The position numbers and the translations under genes were made by a program. Below, one piece after another: positions 1 through 8,647 of a DNA stretch of 64,000 nt. Position 1 is the first letter of the stretch; every line of letters starts with the position of its first letter. The stretch is from assembly GCF_027924665.1 (NCBI RefSeq), contig NZ_AP027043.1:4402001-4466000 (forward strand), written 5' to 3'. The notes under the pieces are model-generated. The model saw nothing but the letters and a program-made list of their open reading frames with translations, made no database searches and had not been told where the DNA came from. This DNA comes from Flavobacterium sp. GSB-24. Lineage in GTDB: Bacteria; Bacteroidota; Bacteroidia; Flavobacteriales; Flavobacteriaceae.

Positions 1-1523
1 ATGACTCTACATCTTCGAACATTTACTGCAATTTCTCCAGGCGCAGATCTAAAGGCTTCATCGCCATAAGGCTGGAAGGTGCCAGACGGATAAGATTTTC
101 CTTTTATAGAGTACTTTATGGAAGCTCTGCCACTGAAAGAATCTAGAGGAGAAAATGTAACACTACCGGTATCGGGGTTATAGGAAAAGGTCCCTTGGCT
201 ATCTTTCACCTCATAGGGATTTGGAACCGCACTGCCATCACTGTTCAAAAATCTGAATTGTGTTCTGTCTATATTTTCAGACGCCCCAATTGGAGATCCG
301 GTAGTTGGACCAGCATATGCAAGGTCGTTATCTAAAGGATTTAGAATAAGAGTTGCATTTTTGCAAATCTCACCTGAATCGTAATTAGCTTCAGCAGCAT
401 AAGGTAGCATAATATCTAAATTCCAAATTTTATGTATATCGTTCAAACCTCCTGTACTTGCAGCAAATCCAATTCTAAAATTCTCTGGAATTAAAGCATC
501 AATGGTATGCTTGCTATCAGGCCCTCTATTTGCTAGCGTGTTGAAATCAGTTACAGCAGGATTTGCGTTTTCCGAATAAGTTATGGAAGTGCGATACCAA
601 TACTTATCAATTATTGTACTAACAACATTTTGATGCTGGATCTTTACAGTCACATTGTATCCTCCTAGGGAATTGGGCATCAATTCAATAAAAGCCTTGC
701 GATAAGACGGATTCTGCATATCGGTAGTATAAGATCCTGATCTTAGATCAAACCGATCACCAGCAAAACTGCCTAATAGGTCATAACTACCTGAACTATT
801 CAGCGTAGCACCTGCAACTACTCCTTTAGATTTTAAAGTTTCAAGGGTGCCCATGGTAGTAAGCACAGGGTAACCTGTATATCCGTCTCCCCGACCTTCT
901 GCATCAATATATGGACCTCTTGCGCCGCGGAGAGTCACATGGCTCTTAGCCTGATCCTTCCACAGAATGCCAGGCATCTGGATACCATTGATTCTTTCGT
1001 CCGGATTGAAAATCATGTTTTTAAAATTTCCATAAATATCCAGTGCTATCCCTAGATAAGCACCAGAGAGCCCTTCTTTTCTCGTATCCTGAAAATTATT
1101 ATTGGTTCTTCTGAAACTATAGCCCAACTGACCGCCATAAGAGCCACTTGATAACGGATTTGCTGCAGCATCAAATAAAAAAACACTAATGCCGTCCGCT
1201 CCAGTACCATCGTAAATTGCGTAGTTAAATGAAATTTTGATTCCGACTGCACTATTAAACATCTTATTACCAATAACAACAGCGCCAAATTTATAGTTTT
1301 CGGCTGGAGTCAACTCTAATCCTGTTGGAGTAAATTTTGCTGAATTTGCTCCAGATCCTGTAGGTAGAACAACCTCTGATGGCTTCGTTCCAGAGGTGAA
1401 GCTCTGGTGATAGGGAAAACCTCCATACAATTGCGCATTTGCTTTCTGATAACTTCCAAGACATATGAAAAGCGTCAGAATAGCATATTGCAATTTTCTC
1501 AAAAAATAATAACACTTCTTCAT
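1..1523 (-). CDS. Secreted L-type-lectin-like adhesin, partial (C-terminus beyond window)
   Basis: An open frame of about 507 codons runs without a stop off the left edge. It starts MKKCYYF with a signal peptide ending near ANAQ; an in-frame ATG five codons upstream (1538) is also possible, but 1523 gives the cleaner signal peptide. Residues about 30-230 resemble bacterial L-type lectin-like domains, with a DGADGISVFLFD motif, a GxxLGIALD stretch and a late GFAASTGG motif. After about residue 380 come Ig/CshA-like filler segments (LNPLDND, FSYNPDTGSVTF), as in large Bacteroidota surface adhesins. The gene lies 33 bp downstream of the neighbouring secreted-protein gene, so the two are probably cotranscribed. 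T9SS export is likely for this family, but the C-terminus that would show it is missing. Sugar binding is inferred. Confidence 0.8.
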   Translation of the reverse strand, partial: MKKCYYFLRKLQYAILTLFICLGSYQKANAQLYGGFPYHQSFTSGTKPSEVVLPTGSGANSAKFTPTGLELTPAENYKFGAVVIGNKMFNSAVGIKISFNYAIYDGTGADGISVFLFDAAANPLSSGSYGGQLGYSFRRTNNNFQDTRKEGLSGAYLGIALDIYGNFKNMIFNPDERINGIQMPGILWKDQAKSHVTLRGARGPYIDAEGRGDGYTGYPVLTTMGTLETLKSKGVVAGATLNSSGSYDLLGSFAGDRFDLRSGSYTTDMQNPSYRKAFIELMPNSLGGYNVTVKIQHQNVVSTIIDKYWYRTSITYSENANPAVTDFNTLANRGPDSKHTIDALIPENFRIGFAASTGGLNDIHKIWNLDIMLPYAAEANYDSGEICKNATLILNPLDNDLAYAGPTTGSPIGASENIDRTQFRFLNSDGSAVPNPYEVKDSQGTFSYNPDTGSVTFSPLDSFSGRASIKYSIKGKSYPSGTFQPYGDEAFRSAPGEIAVNVRRCRV

Positions 1524-1556
1524 ATTTTTATCTGTCATAGCAATGGATTTTAGGAA

Positions 1557-2606
1557 TTAATCTTTTACTTTGAATACAATGTTCATAAATGAATTTTCGG
1601 ATATCGCTGCACCAGCCTTAATCGAGTACGTAATTACTCCCGAGGCCGAAATTGAAACACTGTCAAATACAGTGCTGTCAAAGTAAGTCACGAAATAATC
1701 TAAATCAGCAGGAGCCAAAACTGGCAGTACCGATGCATTGTTACTTCTCGCTTGTCCACTGCCTTGGTGATAACCAAATTGTCGGGCATATAGACTATAA
1801 ACATCCAGGGTTTGAGGCCCGCTTAAGAGGGCCCCTGACTGATTATGCGTTGGGACAGCCACTGAGGGAGCATAAAAAAAATTGGGCATCGCCGACTTGA
1901 CCTGCTTTATCAGTCCTGAAACAGGATCGCCTACCAAAATTCTGTCGGAAACTGAAGAATAGGATTCTCCGTCATAAACGTAAGTGTTGCTTCCTGTCTG
2001 GAGACCTGCTAAAGACAAGCTGTTAGAGGCTGTAGCTGTAATTACCGTAGGTTTGGTCAATGCTCCCCCCAATTCAATTTTAGCATCATTTGCAGTTAAG
2101 CCATTGTCCGCAGCAACATCATCGCTAAGCAGAGGAGCAAGATCTACAGCACTGCCCGAAAATCCATTTACAGTAGTTATGAGATTGGTTCCGTTTAAAC
2201 TGTTGGAGACCGAATTAACAATTTGGGCCGTAGCAGCTTGTCCATTTACAACAGAAGTAATATTATTATTGGCGTATGTCAGCGAATTGGTTAAATCTTG
2301 GGCGGAAGCCGATCCTATTCTTATCCATTTGTCAGCGTACCAGTAGTAAAAGCCAGGCTGCGTATCTTCTGTAGTGCCTGTATTGAATACCAGCAATCCA
2401 TTGATGTTCCCATTTGCAATTGTTTTTGAATCTGTAATGCCTGTTAATGAAACGCGAGGAATCAATATTCCTTTGTTTTCGGAAACAATATCCAATTGAG
2501 ATGACGGATTAGGGCTAACGGTTCCAATTCCAACTTGTCCGTAACTTATATAACCCATCGATAAAAGTAGTATCAGCATGTAAAATCTTCTCATAATTTT
2601 ATTCAT
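1557..2606 (-). CDS. Secreted VGIGT-type surface protein, unknown function
   Basis: 349 residues with a signal peptide (MNKIMRRF...YISYGQ). The mature protein begins VGIGTVSPNPSSQLDI, then KGILIPRVSLTG, the N-terminal signature of a very common Bacteroidota secreted family that resembles phage tail-fibre heads. A low-complexity middle (repeated NSL/NGT/TV segments) suggests a trimeric fibrous stalk. The C-terminal 90 residues (from about FFYAPS) look like a small beta-rich head. No catalytic motif is visible. It precedes the lectin-like gene by 33 bp on the same strand, so both probably belong to one surface-exposed structure. Role as adhesin or matrix component is inference. Confidence 0.75.
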   Translation of the reverse strand: MNKIMRRFYMLILLLSMGYISYGQVGIGTVSPNPSSQLDIVSENKGILIPRVSLTGITDSKTIANGNINGLLVFNTGTTEDTQPGFYYWYADKWIRIGSASAQDLTNSLTYANNNITSVVNGQAATAQIVNSVSNSLNGTNLITTVNGFSGSAVDLAPLLSDDVAADNGLTANDAKIELGGALTKPTVITATASNSLSLAGLQTGSNTYVYDGESYSSVSDRILVGDPVSGLIKQVKSAMPNFFYAPSVAVPTHNQSGALLSGPQTLDVYSLYARQFGYHQGSGQARSNNASVLPVLAPADLDYFVTYFDSTVFDSVSISASGVITYSIKAGAAISENSFMNIVFKVKD

Positions 2607-3480
2607 TTAATCTTTAAACAGAATTGATTTTTAATTGTTTTTAATTGTTTTTAAGCATGTATTATTTTGGGTCGAAAGCTTTGTGAGCGCAATAATGTTT
2701 ACTATGGCCGCAATATAAAGGGATTCAATAGCCAGCAAATGCATCTAGACCCATTCTATTGCATTACTTTACTATACAATTTTAAAAACAGTAACAAAGT
2801 GCGAAAGGATTCAGTTTTTGTTATCAGTTTAACTCTTATCAATTATAGCTATAGTAGCTCACAAAGCTTACTGTCTTTCAGTGCATATTATCCATTTATA
2901 TTTTTTTGTTAATAAAAGTGTCTTCGGAGATGATCTTCAATCTTGATTGAAACCATTACGAAATTCAATTGAGGCGAAGTAAAATTATTTTTGATTTTAA
3001 GATGAATCAATTTAAAAATACAGTATCTCATTTTAACAAACACCTATAAATCAATAATTTAAAACACTTTTTATATATTTTTGATCTAAGGTTTTGCTAC
3101 AGATATAACTCTTTTAATCTATGATACAAAGTTTTATTACGGAGCAAAAATCTTATATGCCGCTTTTGAAAATATATAATTGATGTAACTCCCAAAAAGA
3201 AAACAATAAGATATCTTTTTATATATTTCTACTTGAAATTCAGCACAGATGCTTAAAAATTAAACAGGATTACAGCATTGCAATACCATAAAAAGCTTCA
3301 TTTTCTGATTTTTATTTTGAATAATGGTATGGAGATATGCTTAATTTGGCCATGATTGGATAAGTACGCTTTAGGGCATATGCTGATAAAGCGGACTCTT
3401 TCGCAATATTGATTATTGCTTGACTTTTAGAAGAATATTTCATAAAACATTAAGTAGGTAAAAAAAATAAGTCCATAAAA
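2607..3480. other. Gene-free stretch
   Basis: No convincing coding region on either strand. An open frame at 2667-2912 on the plus strand has a TTG start, no recognisable domain and no ribosome-binding context. Two tandem copies of AATTGTTTTT lie just upstream of the 2606 start codon. The promoter of the minus-strand pair should lie here, but no clear -7/-33 pair was found. Confidence 0.6.
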
Positions 3481-3502
3481 AAAAGAGGCCAAAGCCTCTT
3501 TT
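3481..3502 (+). terminator. Orphan terminator-like hairpin
   Basis: AAAAGAGGC pairs perfectly with GCCTCTTTT (9 bp, CAAA loop) and is followed by further T on the plus strand and preceded by an A run that would give T on the minus strand. It could act in both directions. The nearest upstream gene on either strand is more than 500 bp away, so it may end an unannotated small RNA, possibly the structured element at 3717-3797 read leftward. Confidence 0.55.
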
Positions 3503-3716
3503 TAAAACACAAAATACAAAACGGCAATTTGACCATTTTATGAGGATAATAGTTAAAAAATAAAGATGTAAGAATGTAAGACATATTTAAACTATAAAAA
3601 TCAAATTCTAAAAACGGTATTTGTCCTTATAGAGAAAAAACCTCCAGAAAAACTTCACTTAACATCTATTTTTATGGTATTTAACTGATTTTTATGGTAA
3701 ATTATGACATTATGGG

Positions 3717-3797
3717 TGTAAAGCAGTTTGCTTAAGCTTTAGAAAAAGCCGGCTTAGCCCCCTAACCCGCACAATATCTGTGGCTTACTGCTTTACA
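3717..3797. other. Candidate structured RNA or miniature element
   Basis: An 81-nt unit closed by a perfect 11-bp stem (TGTAAAGCAGT at 3717-3727 with ACTGCTTTACA at 3787-3797). Inside are AAGCC (3746-3750) able to pair with GGCTT (3782-3786), a 4-bp hairpin TTAG/CTAA with a C4 loop (3754-3765), and CACA/TGTG around a 5-nt loop (3770-3782). The nested, multi-branched arrangement and local C-richness stand out in AT-rich intergenic DNA. The strand is unknown; a leftward transcript would meet the hairpin at 3481-3502. A non-autonomous mobile element is an alternative. Confidence 0.4.
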
Positions 3798-3813
3798 TCT
3801 GACACAATTTTAG

Positions 3814-3844
3814 AATTAGACCTGATATGATATCAGTTCTAATT
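3814..3844. promoter_or_regulatory. 31-nt interrupted palindrome
   Basis: AATTAGA-c-CTGATAT-g-ATATCAG-t-TCTAATT: two 7-bp arm segments on each side, symmetric about a central G, with one symmetric mismatch. The near-absence of a loop favours a protein-binding dyad over an RNA hairpin. It lies 17 bp to the right of the structured element, far from any start codon. Confidence 0.45.
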
Positions 3845-3995
3845 ACCTACTGCCTAATAATCATGACCAGCCCATAAAAAAGTCAAAATTCCATCGCAAC
3901 ACTGTATAAATCTAATGCAACAGATGCTGATTTTTGGCAAACAATCTCTTTTGCTGCTTAAATTAAAACCTAATTAAGATTTTTTTCATACAAAT

Positions 3996-4021
3996 AAGAG
4001 AGAAGCAAGGGCTCCTCTCTT
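3996..4021 (-). terminator. Probable terminator of the AraC gene
   Basis: AAGAGAG (3996-4002) pairs with CTCTCTT (4015-4021), extended by AGC/GCT past one mismatch. It lies 68 bp downstream of the stop codon at 4089 on the minus strand. The following T content is only moderate. Confidence 0.45.
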
Positions 4022-4088
4022 AAAAGAATCAAGCAACAATACAAAACCATTATGAATAATTGGTTAAATCATTTTACCAAGTTTATAA

Positions 4089-5072
4089 TTAAAAAACATG
4101 CATTGCAACAAATTCTTGAGGCGTTTTTCTAAACTTGGTTTTAAAATTTCTATTAAATGTGGCGCGACTATTAAACCCCAGATCCATGTAAAGTTCTTTC
4201 ATTAAAAAATCCTTGCTTTCATGATTTTTAATCTCCTCAACAAATGCATTGAGTCTATAATCATTTAGATAACTTTTAAAATTATTCTTCGTGCTGTAGT
4301 TTACAGCGCTGGAAATCTGAATAACACTTAAGCGGAGATCCTGCGCCAACTGCTCTAAACTATAATCTGGATTTCTCCAAGGCTCCTGAGTTTTCATATA
4401 TAAATCAACTTTTTCAAATATCCTTTGGAAGGAAATATTAACTTTTGCCTCTATTTCCCTTTTTTGTTCGGAATTTCTGTTTGCGTGTAAAGTTTTTTCC
4501 GTTTCAAAAAATAATATTGCATTGTATTTGTTTATTTCAGTTCCATAATATACGATAAGAATTAGCAATGCCAGATTAAAAAACAAAAGACAAGCAAGAG
4601 TATAGCTTTCGTATTGCCTGCTTTGCTGGGCAAGCTGAAAATAGCGGCCAAAGAACGCATCGGCAGGATAAACCAGCATGGTGCTGCAGGTGATAAAAAT
4701 CGTTTTTCTCAATGAATAAAACATGTACAGGATCCAAGGAAATAAAAATATATTCATATAAAGAAACAGCGAAGCTGTATGGTTTAGAAATCCATAAATT
4801 AAATCAAAAAACAAAAATAAAACACAGCTTATACTGGTCAGTTTCATATGATAATTTGGCGAAAAAAGATAAGATAAATAAATTCCCAGGACAATTCCCA
4901 TAAAGATCGCACCAGCAAAAACTGATAATAAATTGCTGAAATAATAATTTAGTACAATGAGAAAAAAATGTTTTAAAAGCAGTAAAGGCAAGCAATATTT
5001 TACAAAATTAAACTTAAGCGCATCTATTTTCATTGCAACTTTATCCATTGTAAGTGAGTTTATATCATTCAT
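4089..5072 (-). CDS. Membrane-anchored AraC-family transcriptional regulator
   Basis: 327 residues from the ATG at 5072; a longer frame would need a TTG at 5111. The N-terminal half holds about six hydrophobic segments (residues about 20-200). A charged linker (about 205-235) leads to a C-terminal AraC-type helix-turn-helix domain (about 240-325), with YSLEQLAQDLRLS as the first helix-turn-helix and MDLGFNSRATFNRNFK near the second, ending TPQEF. Membrane-bound AraC proteins of this layout are frequent in Bacteroidota and are thought to sense a signal at the inner membrane. The target is unknown; the gene stands alone, with gene-free DNA on both sides. A similar architecture appears at 53615-54802. 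Confidence 0.8.
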   Translation of the reverse strand: MNDINSLTMDKVAMKIDALKFNFVKYCLPLLLLKHFFLIVLNYYFSNLLSVFAGAIFMGIVLGIYLSYLFSPNYHMKLTSISCVLFLFFDLIYGFLNHTASLFLYMNIFLFPWILYMFYSLRKTIFITCSTMLVYPADAFFGRYFQLAQQSRQYESYTLACLLFFNLALLILIVYYGTEINKYNAILFFETEKTLHANRNSEQKREIEAKVNISFQRIFEKVDLYMKTQEPWRNPDYSLEQLAQDLRLSVIQISSAVNYSTKNNFKSYLNDYRLNAFVEEIKNHESKDFLMKELYMDLGFNSRATFNRNFKTKFRKTPQEFVAMHVF

Positions 5073-5433
5073 TTTTATAAAAACGATTATAAATGCTGGA
5101 ACTAAAAACAATAGGAAACTTTTCGTTTATAATGTTAATTAAGGCCAAGCATTTTTAAACAAAGTCTTCTTTATGCTAAGCAAAGACAATTACTGCACAT
5201 TATATTAAGGGAATCCTCTTATTTCTCTTGATGCATATTTTTTACTGAGGCCGTCTGGGGGAAACGTTCTCCTTTAAAGCATTGCACATCGCGAATTTAT
5301 CACTAGCCTATTGTAGACAAATTAGGAGGATGTTCCCTTAATATTAGTGGCTTCCAAACTATCTATCTATTAAAAAACATCTATTATTCAAACTAATAGC
5401 ATAATTAATATTCACATCTCTAAGTCTCCATTT
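5073..5433. other. Gene-free stretch upstream of the AraC gene
   Basis: 361 bp without a convincing gene. The promoter of the AraC gene should be here; no clear consensus box or strong inverted repeat was seen. Confidence 0.5.
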
Positions 5434-5865
5434 CTAAATTGATTTCCTTATCCTAATTAGATTTGGATCTTTTTTCTCTGTTTTAAAAACTTGCCGGCAA
5501 TTCGATTCTATCAAACTATTATGCAAGCGTTCTGCCATTCCTTCGATACTTGACGCAATAGCATCCATGACCATTTCCATTCGGCGGTGTTTTTCATTTT
5601 TAATCAGTTTTAAAATCTCTTCCACAAAATCTTTATTGTATTTTTCTGCGATCGAATCTTTCGTATTGGTGAGTCTGATAACATATTCATTAGAAAAGAT
5701 GGTTATGCTTAAATGGTGTTCATCATTGTTTACATAGTATTTCTCTCCCAGTTCATCATAATTTATATCGGTTCCGCTCAATTTTAGCAGTTCTAAAACT
5801 ATCCCGCAGATATGATCTTCAGTTTTAGAATAGATTCTTTTTTTTTTTTTGAAAAATTGCAACAT
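5434..5865 (-). CDS. Hypothetical cytoplasmic protein
   Basis: 143 residues, ATG start at 5865 after an A-rich leader. No recognised family. It begins with a basic stretch (FFKKKKRIY), has a probable alpha/beta middle (ISITIFSNEYVIRL-like strands) and a long amphipathic helix (about 75-125). There is no signal peptide or membrane segment. It is the first of three small minus-strand unknowns (with 6017-6145 and 6223-6579) between an AraC regulator and a two-component cluster. Confidence 0.6.
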   Translation of the reverse strand: MLQFFKKKKRIYSKTEDHICGIVLELLKLSGTDINYDELGEKYYVNNDEHHLSITIFSNEYVIRLTNTKDSIAEKYNKDFVEEILKLIKNEKHRRMEMVMDAIASSIEGMAERLHNSLIESNCRQVFKTEKKDPNLIRIRKSI

Positions 5866-6016
5866 AAATAAGTACTTATACGAATCTAAAATATTCTAAA
5901 ATGCTGGCAATTGCTATGTATTGCAAATTCCAATTACAGAATGCCATAATTGTTTCCAGCCTTGTGCTAAATTGCTAAACACTCAAGCCTTCAAATGGAA
6001 AAAATATGATCTTAAT

Positions 6017-6145
6017 TTAACCTCTATCATTGCACATTTTGACGAAATACTGCAATATGAACCATAATACCAATAAGAATATTATTAACGTTCCGTAGCT
6101 ATATGCTTTAAATTTTTCTTTCTCTTTTTCATTTTCATTTTTCAT
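6017..6145 (-). CDS. 42-residue single-pass membrane protein
   Basis: A short frame beginning ATG AAA AAT GAA at 6145 and ending TAA at 6017. The first 12 residues are almost only K, E and N, followed by one strongly hydrophobic segment (GTLIIFLLVLWFILQYF, residues 18-34) and a short polar tail (KMCNDRG). This charged-head, single-helix layout is typical of genuine small membrane proteins. It lies 78 bp downstream of the 6223-6579 gene on the same strand. No family was recognised; confidence rests on composition only. Confidence 0.45.
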   Translation of the reverse strand: MKNENEKEKEKFKAYSYGTLIIFLLVLWFILQYFVKMCNDRG

Positions 6146-6222
6146 ATGAATCTGTTTTTATGCCATAAGGCAAATTATTAGTAATTAACCTAACCTCATC
6201 TAAGGCTTGATTATGTGATCTT

Positions 6223-6579
6223 CTACGCTAGTGAATTTATACCAAAATCAATCTGTTTTAAAATTTCCGATTTTAATGAAAAACTATCCAAGAAAAGCAC
6301 TCTATCGGCGTCAAACTTCAATTGATTGAATTCACTTTTAGTCGAAACGATCAATAGAAACTTCACTTTAGATTCAATAAATTTAACATAGATCAAATCA
6401 TTATAATCATTTATGTTTATGAATCCGAAAGAATATTCCTTAACATTTCTTAAAGAAAATTCTTTCTTATTTTTATTAACCTCAACTGTAAACTTATTGC
6501 AGTAATGATTTCTAATGAATCTTAAAAATCCATTCGATGAATCATGAACCAAAATCTTTTCTTTAAACATCTCTCTCAT
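6223..6579 (-). CDS. Small protein with receiver-like fold pattern, no phosphorylation site
   Basis: 118 residues, ATG start (MREMFKEK). Alternating hydrophobic strands and helices (KILVHDSSNGFLRFI, KVKFLLIVSTKSEF, RVLFLDSF) loosely mimic a receiver domain, but the acidic pocket and phosphoacceptor aspartate are not conserved. It lies downstream of the LytTR and kinase cluster at 7003-11686, which already includes one output-less receiver. It could be a degenerate receiver or an unrelated alpha/beta protein; the function is unknown. Confidence 0.55.
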   Translation of the reverse strand: MREMFKEKILVHDSSNGFLRFIRNHYCNKFTVEVNKNKKEFSLRNVKEYSFGFININDYNDLIYVKFIESKVKFLLIVSTKSEFNQLKFDADRVLFLDSFSLKSEILKQIDFGINSLA

Positions 6580-6800
6580 AATATTTTTTATTAAAAAAAT
6601 TTAAAACCCGCAAATAACGATATTTGGCGTAGCCGTATAATTCAAATAATAAGCCATTGGCCTAAATTCTACTGAGGACACTTTTTCTAGAAGCTGCCTA
6701 AAATATTTCTAAAAAAGCCATGAAATAATACCGCAATAAGTTATAATATTTAGTAAAGGTTGCTATAAAAGCGGCTTTATGCTAACAAAAAGTAGTTAAC

Positions 6801-6840
6801 GGGACTAATCTCAGATTATCGGGCTTAATTTCAGATAATC
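6801..6840. repeat. Two tandem 20-bp imperfect repeats, possible LytTR site
   Basis: Positions 6801-6820 and 6821-6840 match at about 16 of 20 bases; each carries TCAGATWATC. A 20-bp head-to-tail period is close to the roughly 21-bp spacing of paired half-sites bound by LytTR regulators, and a LytTR gene ends 160 bp to the right. The site is upstream of the 6223-6579 gene. Confidence 0.45.
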
Positions 6841-6876
6841 GAAAAATAGTAATGTACTGAATATGTTGCAAATACA

Positions 6877-6926
6877 ATAAAGAGCCATAGCCAGCTTTTA
6901 ATATAGCAAAGACTATGACTCTTTAT
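6877..6926 (-). terminator. Probable terminator after the LytTR gene
   Basis: ATAAAGAG (6877-6884) pairs with CTCTTTAT (6919-6926) and CATAG (6886-6890) with CTATG (6913-6917) around a long loop, 77 bp past the stop at 7003. The T-tract after it is weak, so it may serve mainly as a 3' stabiliser. Confidence 0.45.
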
Positions 6927-7002
6927 CACTTTAGTATATCGAATCGACAGATAATATAGTAAAAAATTACCGGAGAGAGCGTGTTTATCGTATCGTTGAG
7001 GA

Positions 7003-7764
7003 CTAGTTCTTTATTTTTAGAAACCTGTTAAAAAGTTCTTGCTTGCGTTTTGAAATCGGAAGAAACAATCCATTTACTAATTCGCAGTAGCTGCCGTCTC
7101 TTTTAATAATCCTCACTGTATATTTTATATTAATAATATATGATTTATGAATACGAAAGAAAACAGTCTCATCAAGAAGATTTTCATAGAAAATTAAATT
7201 TTTATTAGAAACATACTCTTTTCCATTAACCATATAAAAAGTCGCATATTTACTGTCGGATCCCAAATAAAGTATATCTGAAGTTTTTATTAATTCAATT
7301 TTATCCATTGAAGCTACAGCAATATAATCTCTGTTGTTTGCAAGATCTTTTTCTATCTTACCGTTCCTCATGCTGCTAAAATCAAAATAGTTTTCACGCT
7401 CAATCTTTGTTAAAGCCTTATTAATTGACAATATCAATTCTTCTATTATGACCGGTTTCAAAATATAGTCGATGGCGTTATATTTTATTGCTTTTAAAGC
7501 ATATTCATCATGCGAGGTGACAAATATTACTTGCGCCCTTGAAAGCGTTATTTCATCGAGCATTTCAAAAACCTCCCTTCCGTTAAGCCTTATATCCAAA
7601 AAAAGAATATCTGGTTTCATTTCATTGATAACTTTAATCGCATTGTTTATGGTTAGTGCTTCGGCTATAACATCTATATTGATACAGTACTTATTTATTA
7701 GATGCTTAAGAAGCAGAATATTATTTAGCTCATCATCGACCAAAATTGCTTTGTATTTATTCAT
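7003..7764 (-). CDS. LytTR-family response regulator
   Basis: 253 residues. An N-terminal receiver domain (about 1-120) has the acidic pair D10-D11, phosphoacceptor D57 in LFLDIRLNG, the T/S position in VTSHDEY and the conserved lysine in YILKPV. A C-terminal LytTR DNA-binding domain (about 145-250) shows DYIAVASMDKIELI, YLGSDSKYA, FFRIHKSYIIN and LPISKRK. Such proteins bind paired half-sites and work with LytS-type kinases such as the one at 8648-11686. The kinase and the output-less receiver lie just upstream on the same strand, separated by about 400 bp, so this gene may have its own promoter. It is a close paralogue of the regulator at 32647-33408. Confidence 0.9.
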   Translation of the reverse strand: MNKYKAILVDDELNNILLLKHLINKYCINIDVIAEALTINNAIKVINEMKPDILFLDIRLNGREVFEMLDEITLSRAQVIFVTSHDEYALKAIKYNAIDYILKPVIIEELILSINKALTKIERENYFDFSSMRNGKIEKDLANNRDYIAVASMDKIELIKTSDILYLGSDSKYATFYMVNGKEYVSNKNLIFYENLLDETVFFRIHKSYIINIKYTVRIIKRDGSYCELVNGLFLPISKRKQELFNRFLKIKN

Positions 7765-8158
7765 AATCTTTTCATTGTATTAAGTGGGAATTTAAGCTTT
7801 ATATTTTGCAGAAGCAAACTTCTCTCTTTACTATAAGTTTAATTAATCGATTCAGTTAAAACTTGACAATCAAATATTTGCCACATGTTTTACCATGTTA
7901 AGCACCTTTTTTAGCATTATTAATTTAACAAAAAAACAAACATAAACTAAAATTCACTTTAAAAATAAATTATCTCTTAAAAAAATGCATTAAATAGTTA
8001 AATGAAAGACTATTCTTTTTAGTCCGGGCATAAAGAATAGCATTTAATAATATAGAATAAGGAATAAAACCTGGTGCGCATCGAAAGAAGGCGTACTATC
8101 TTTCAACGAACTTATGGAATAGAATTAAAATCAAATTTTTTATGTATCTCCAATTGCT
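7765..8158. other. Gap between full-length and output-less regulators
   Basis: 394 bp without a gene. Translating the region just left of 8159 in the frame of the output-less receiver gives no recognisable LytTR remnant, so the missing domain was deleted rather than frameshifted. A minus-strand TATGTTTG box (7937-7944, plus-strand CAAACATA) could be a -7 element for the 7764 start, but no upstream TTG at proper spacing was seen. Confidence 0.5.
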
Positions 8159-8590
8159 TTAAATGCTTCTTTTTTTAATTCTCGCTATTTCCGACCCCTT
8201 CCTAAAATCAAAGTATTGCTGTTTCTCAATTTTTAATATTGACTTGCTGACCGAATGAATCAATTCTTCAATTATTATAGGTTTTAAAATATAATCAATT
8301 TCCACATATCTGCTTGCATTTACTGCGTATTCTTCATGCGAAGTGACAAATAAAACTTGCGCTCTGGGAATTTTTATAAGGTCTAACATGTCAAAGATAT
8401 CTTTACCGTGAAGCCAAATATCCAACAAAAGAATATCAGGTTCAAGTTCATTTATAAGGGAAATTGCACTACCGGCTGTGGCAGCTTCGCCAACTATTTG
8501 AATATTTTGACAATATTTATTTATAAAATGTTTAATCAGTAAAATATTATTTACTTCGTCATCAACAACAAGTGCCTTGTATATAATCAT
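8159..8590 (-). CDS. Output-less receiver protein, truncated LytTR-regulator paralogue
   Basis: 143 residues, nearly all receiver domain: D10-D11, D57 in LLLDIWLHG, VTSHEEY, and lysine in YILKPI are all present. The first 130 residues closely parallel the regulator at 7003-7764, including the linker word YFDF, but the protein then stops after a basic tail (RIKKRSI) with no LytTR domain. It follows the kinase gene by 57 bp, so it is the receiver most tightly linked to that kinase. It may act as a phosphate sink or competitor for the full-length paralogue; that is inference. All phosphorylation residues are kept, which argues against simple decay. Confidence 0.8.
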   Translation of the reverse strand: MIIYKALVVDDEVNNILLIKHFINKYCQNIQIVGEAATAGSAISLINELEPDILLLDIWLHGKDIFDMLDLIKIPRAQVLFVTSHEEYAVNASRYVEIDYILKPIIIEELIHSVSKSILKIEKQQYFDFRKGSEIARIKKRSI

Positions 8591-8647
8591 AATTCATATG
8601 CAGATTTAAAGGTTAGTTTTAAAACTCAGATTTACAATAAGAATTCA

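Noticed and set aside
1052..1515. Two minus-strand frames at 1052-1288 and 1291-1515
   Set aside because: They are out-of-frame shadows of the lectin-like gene, whose true frame is open across the whole region and carries a signal peptide and lectin motifs.
2667..2912. Plus-strand 81-codon frame
   Set aside because: TTG start, no family signal, low-complexity end, no promoter or ribosome site.
8159..8590. Frameshifted LytTR regulator
   Set aside because: No LytTR motif was found in any frame downstream of the stop, so a simple frameshift does not explain the truncation.
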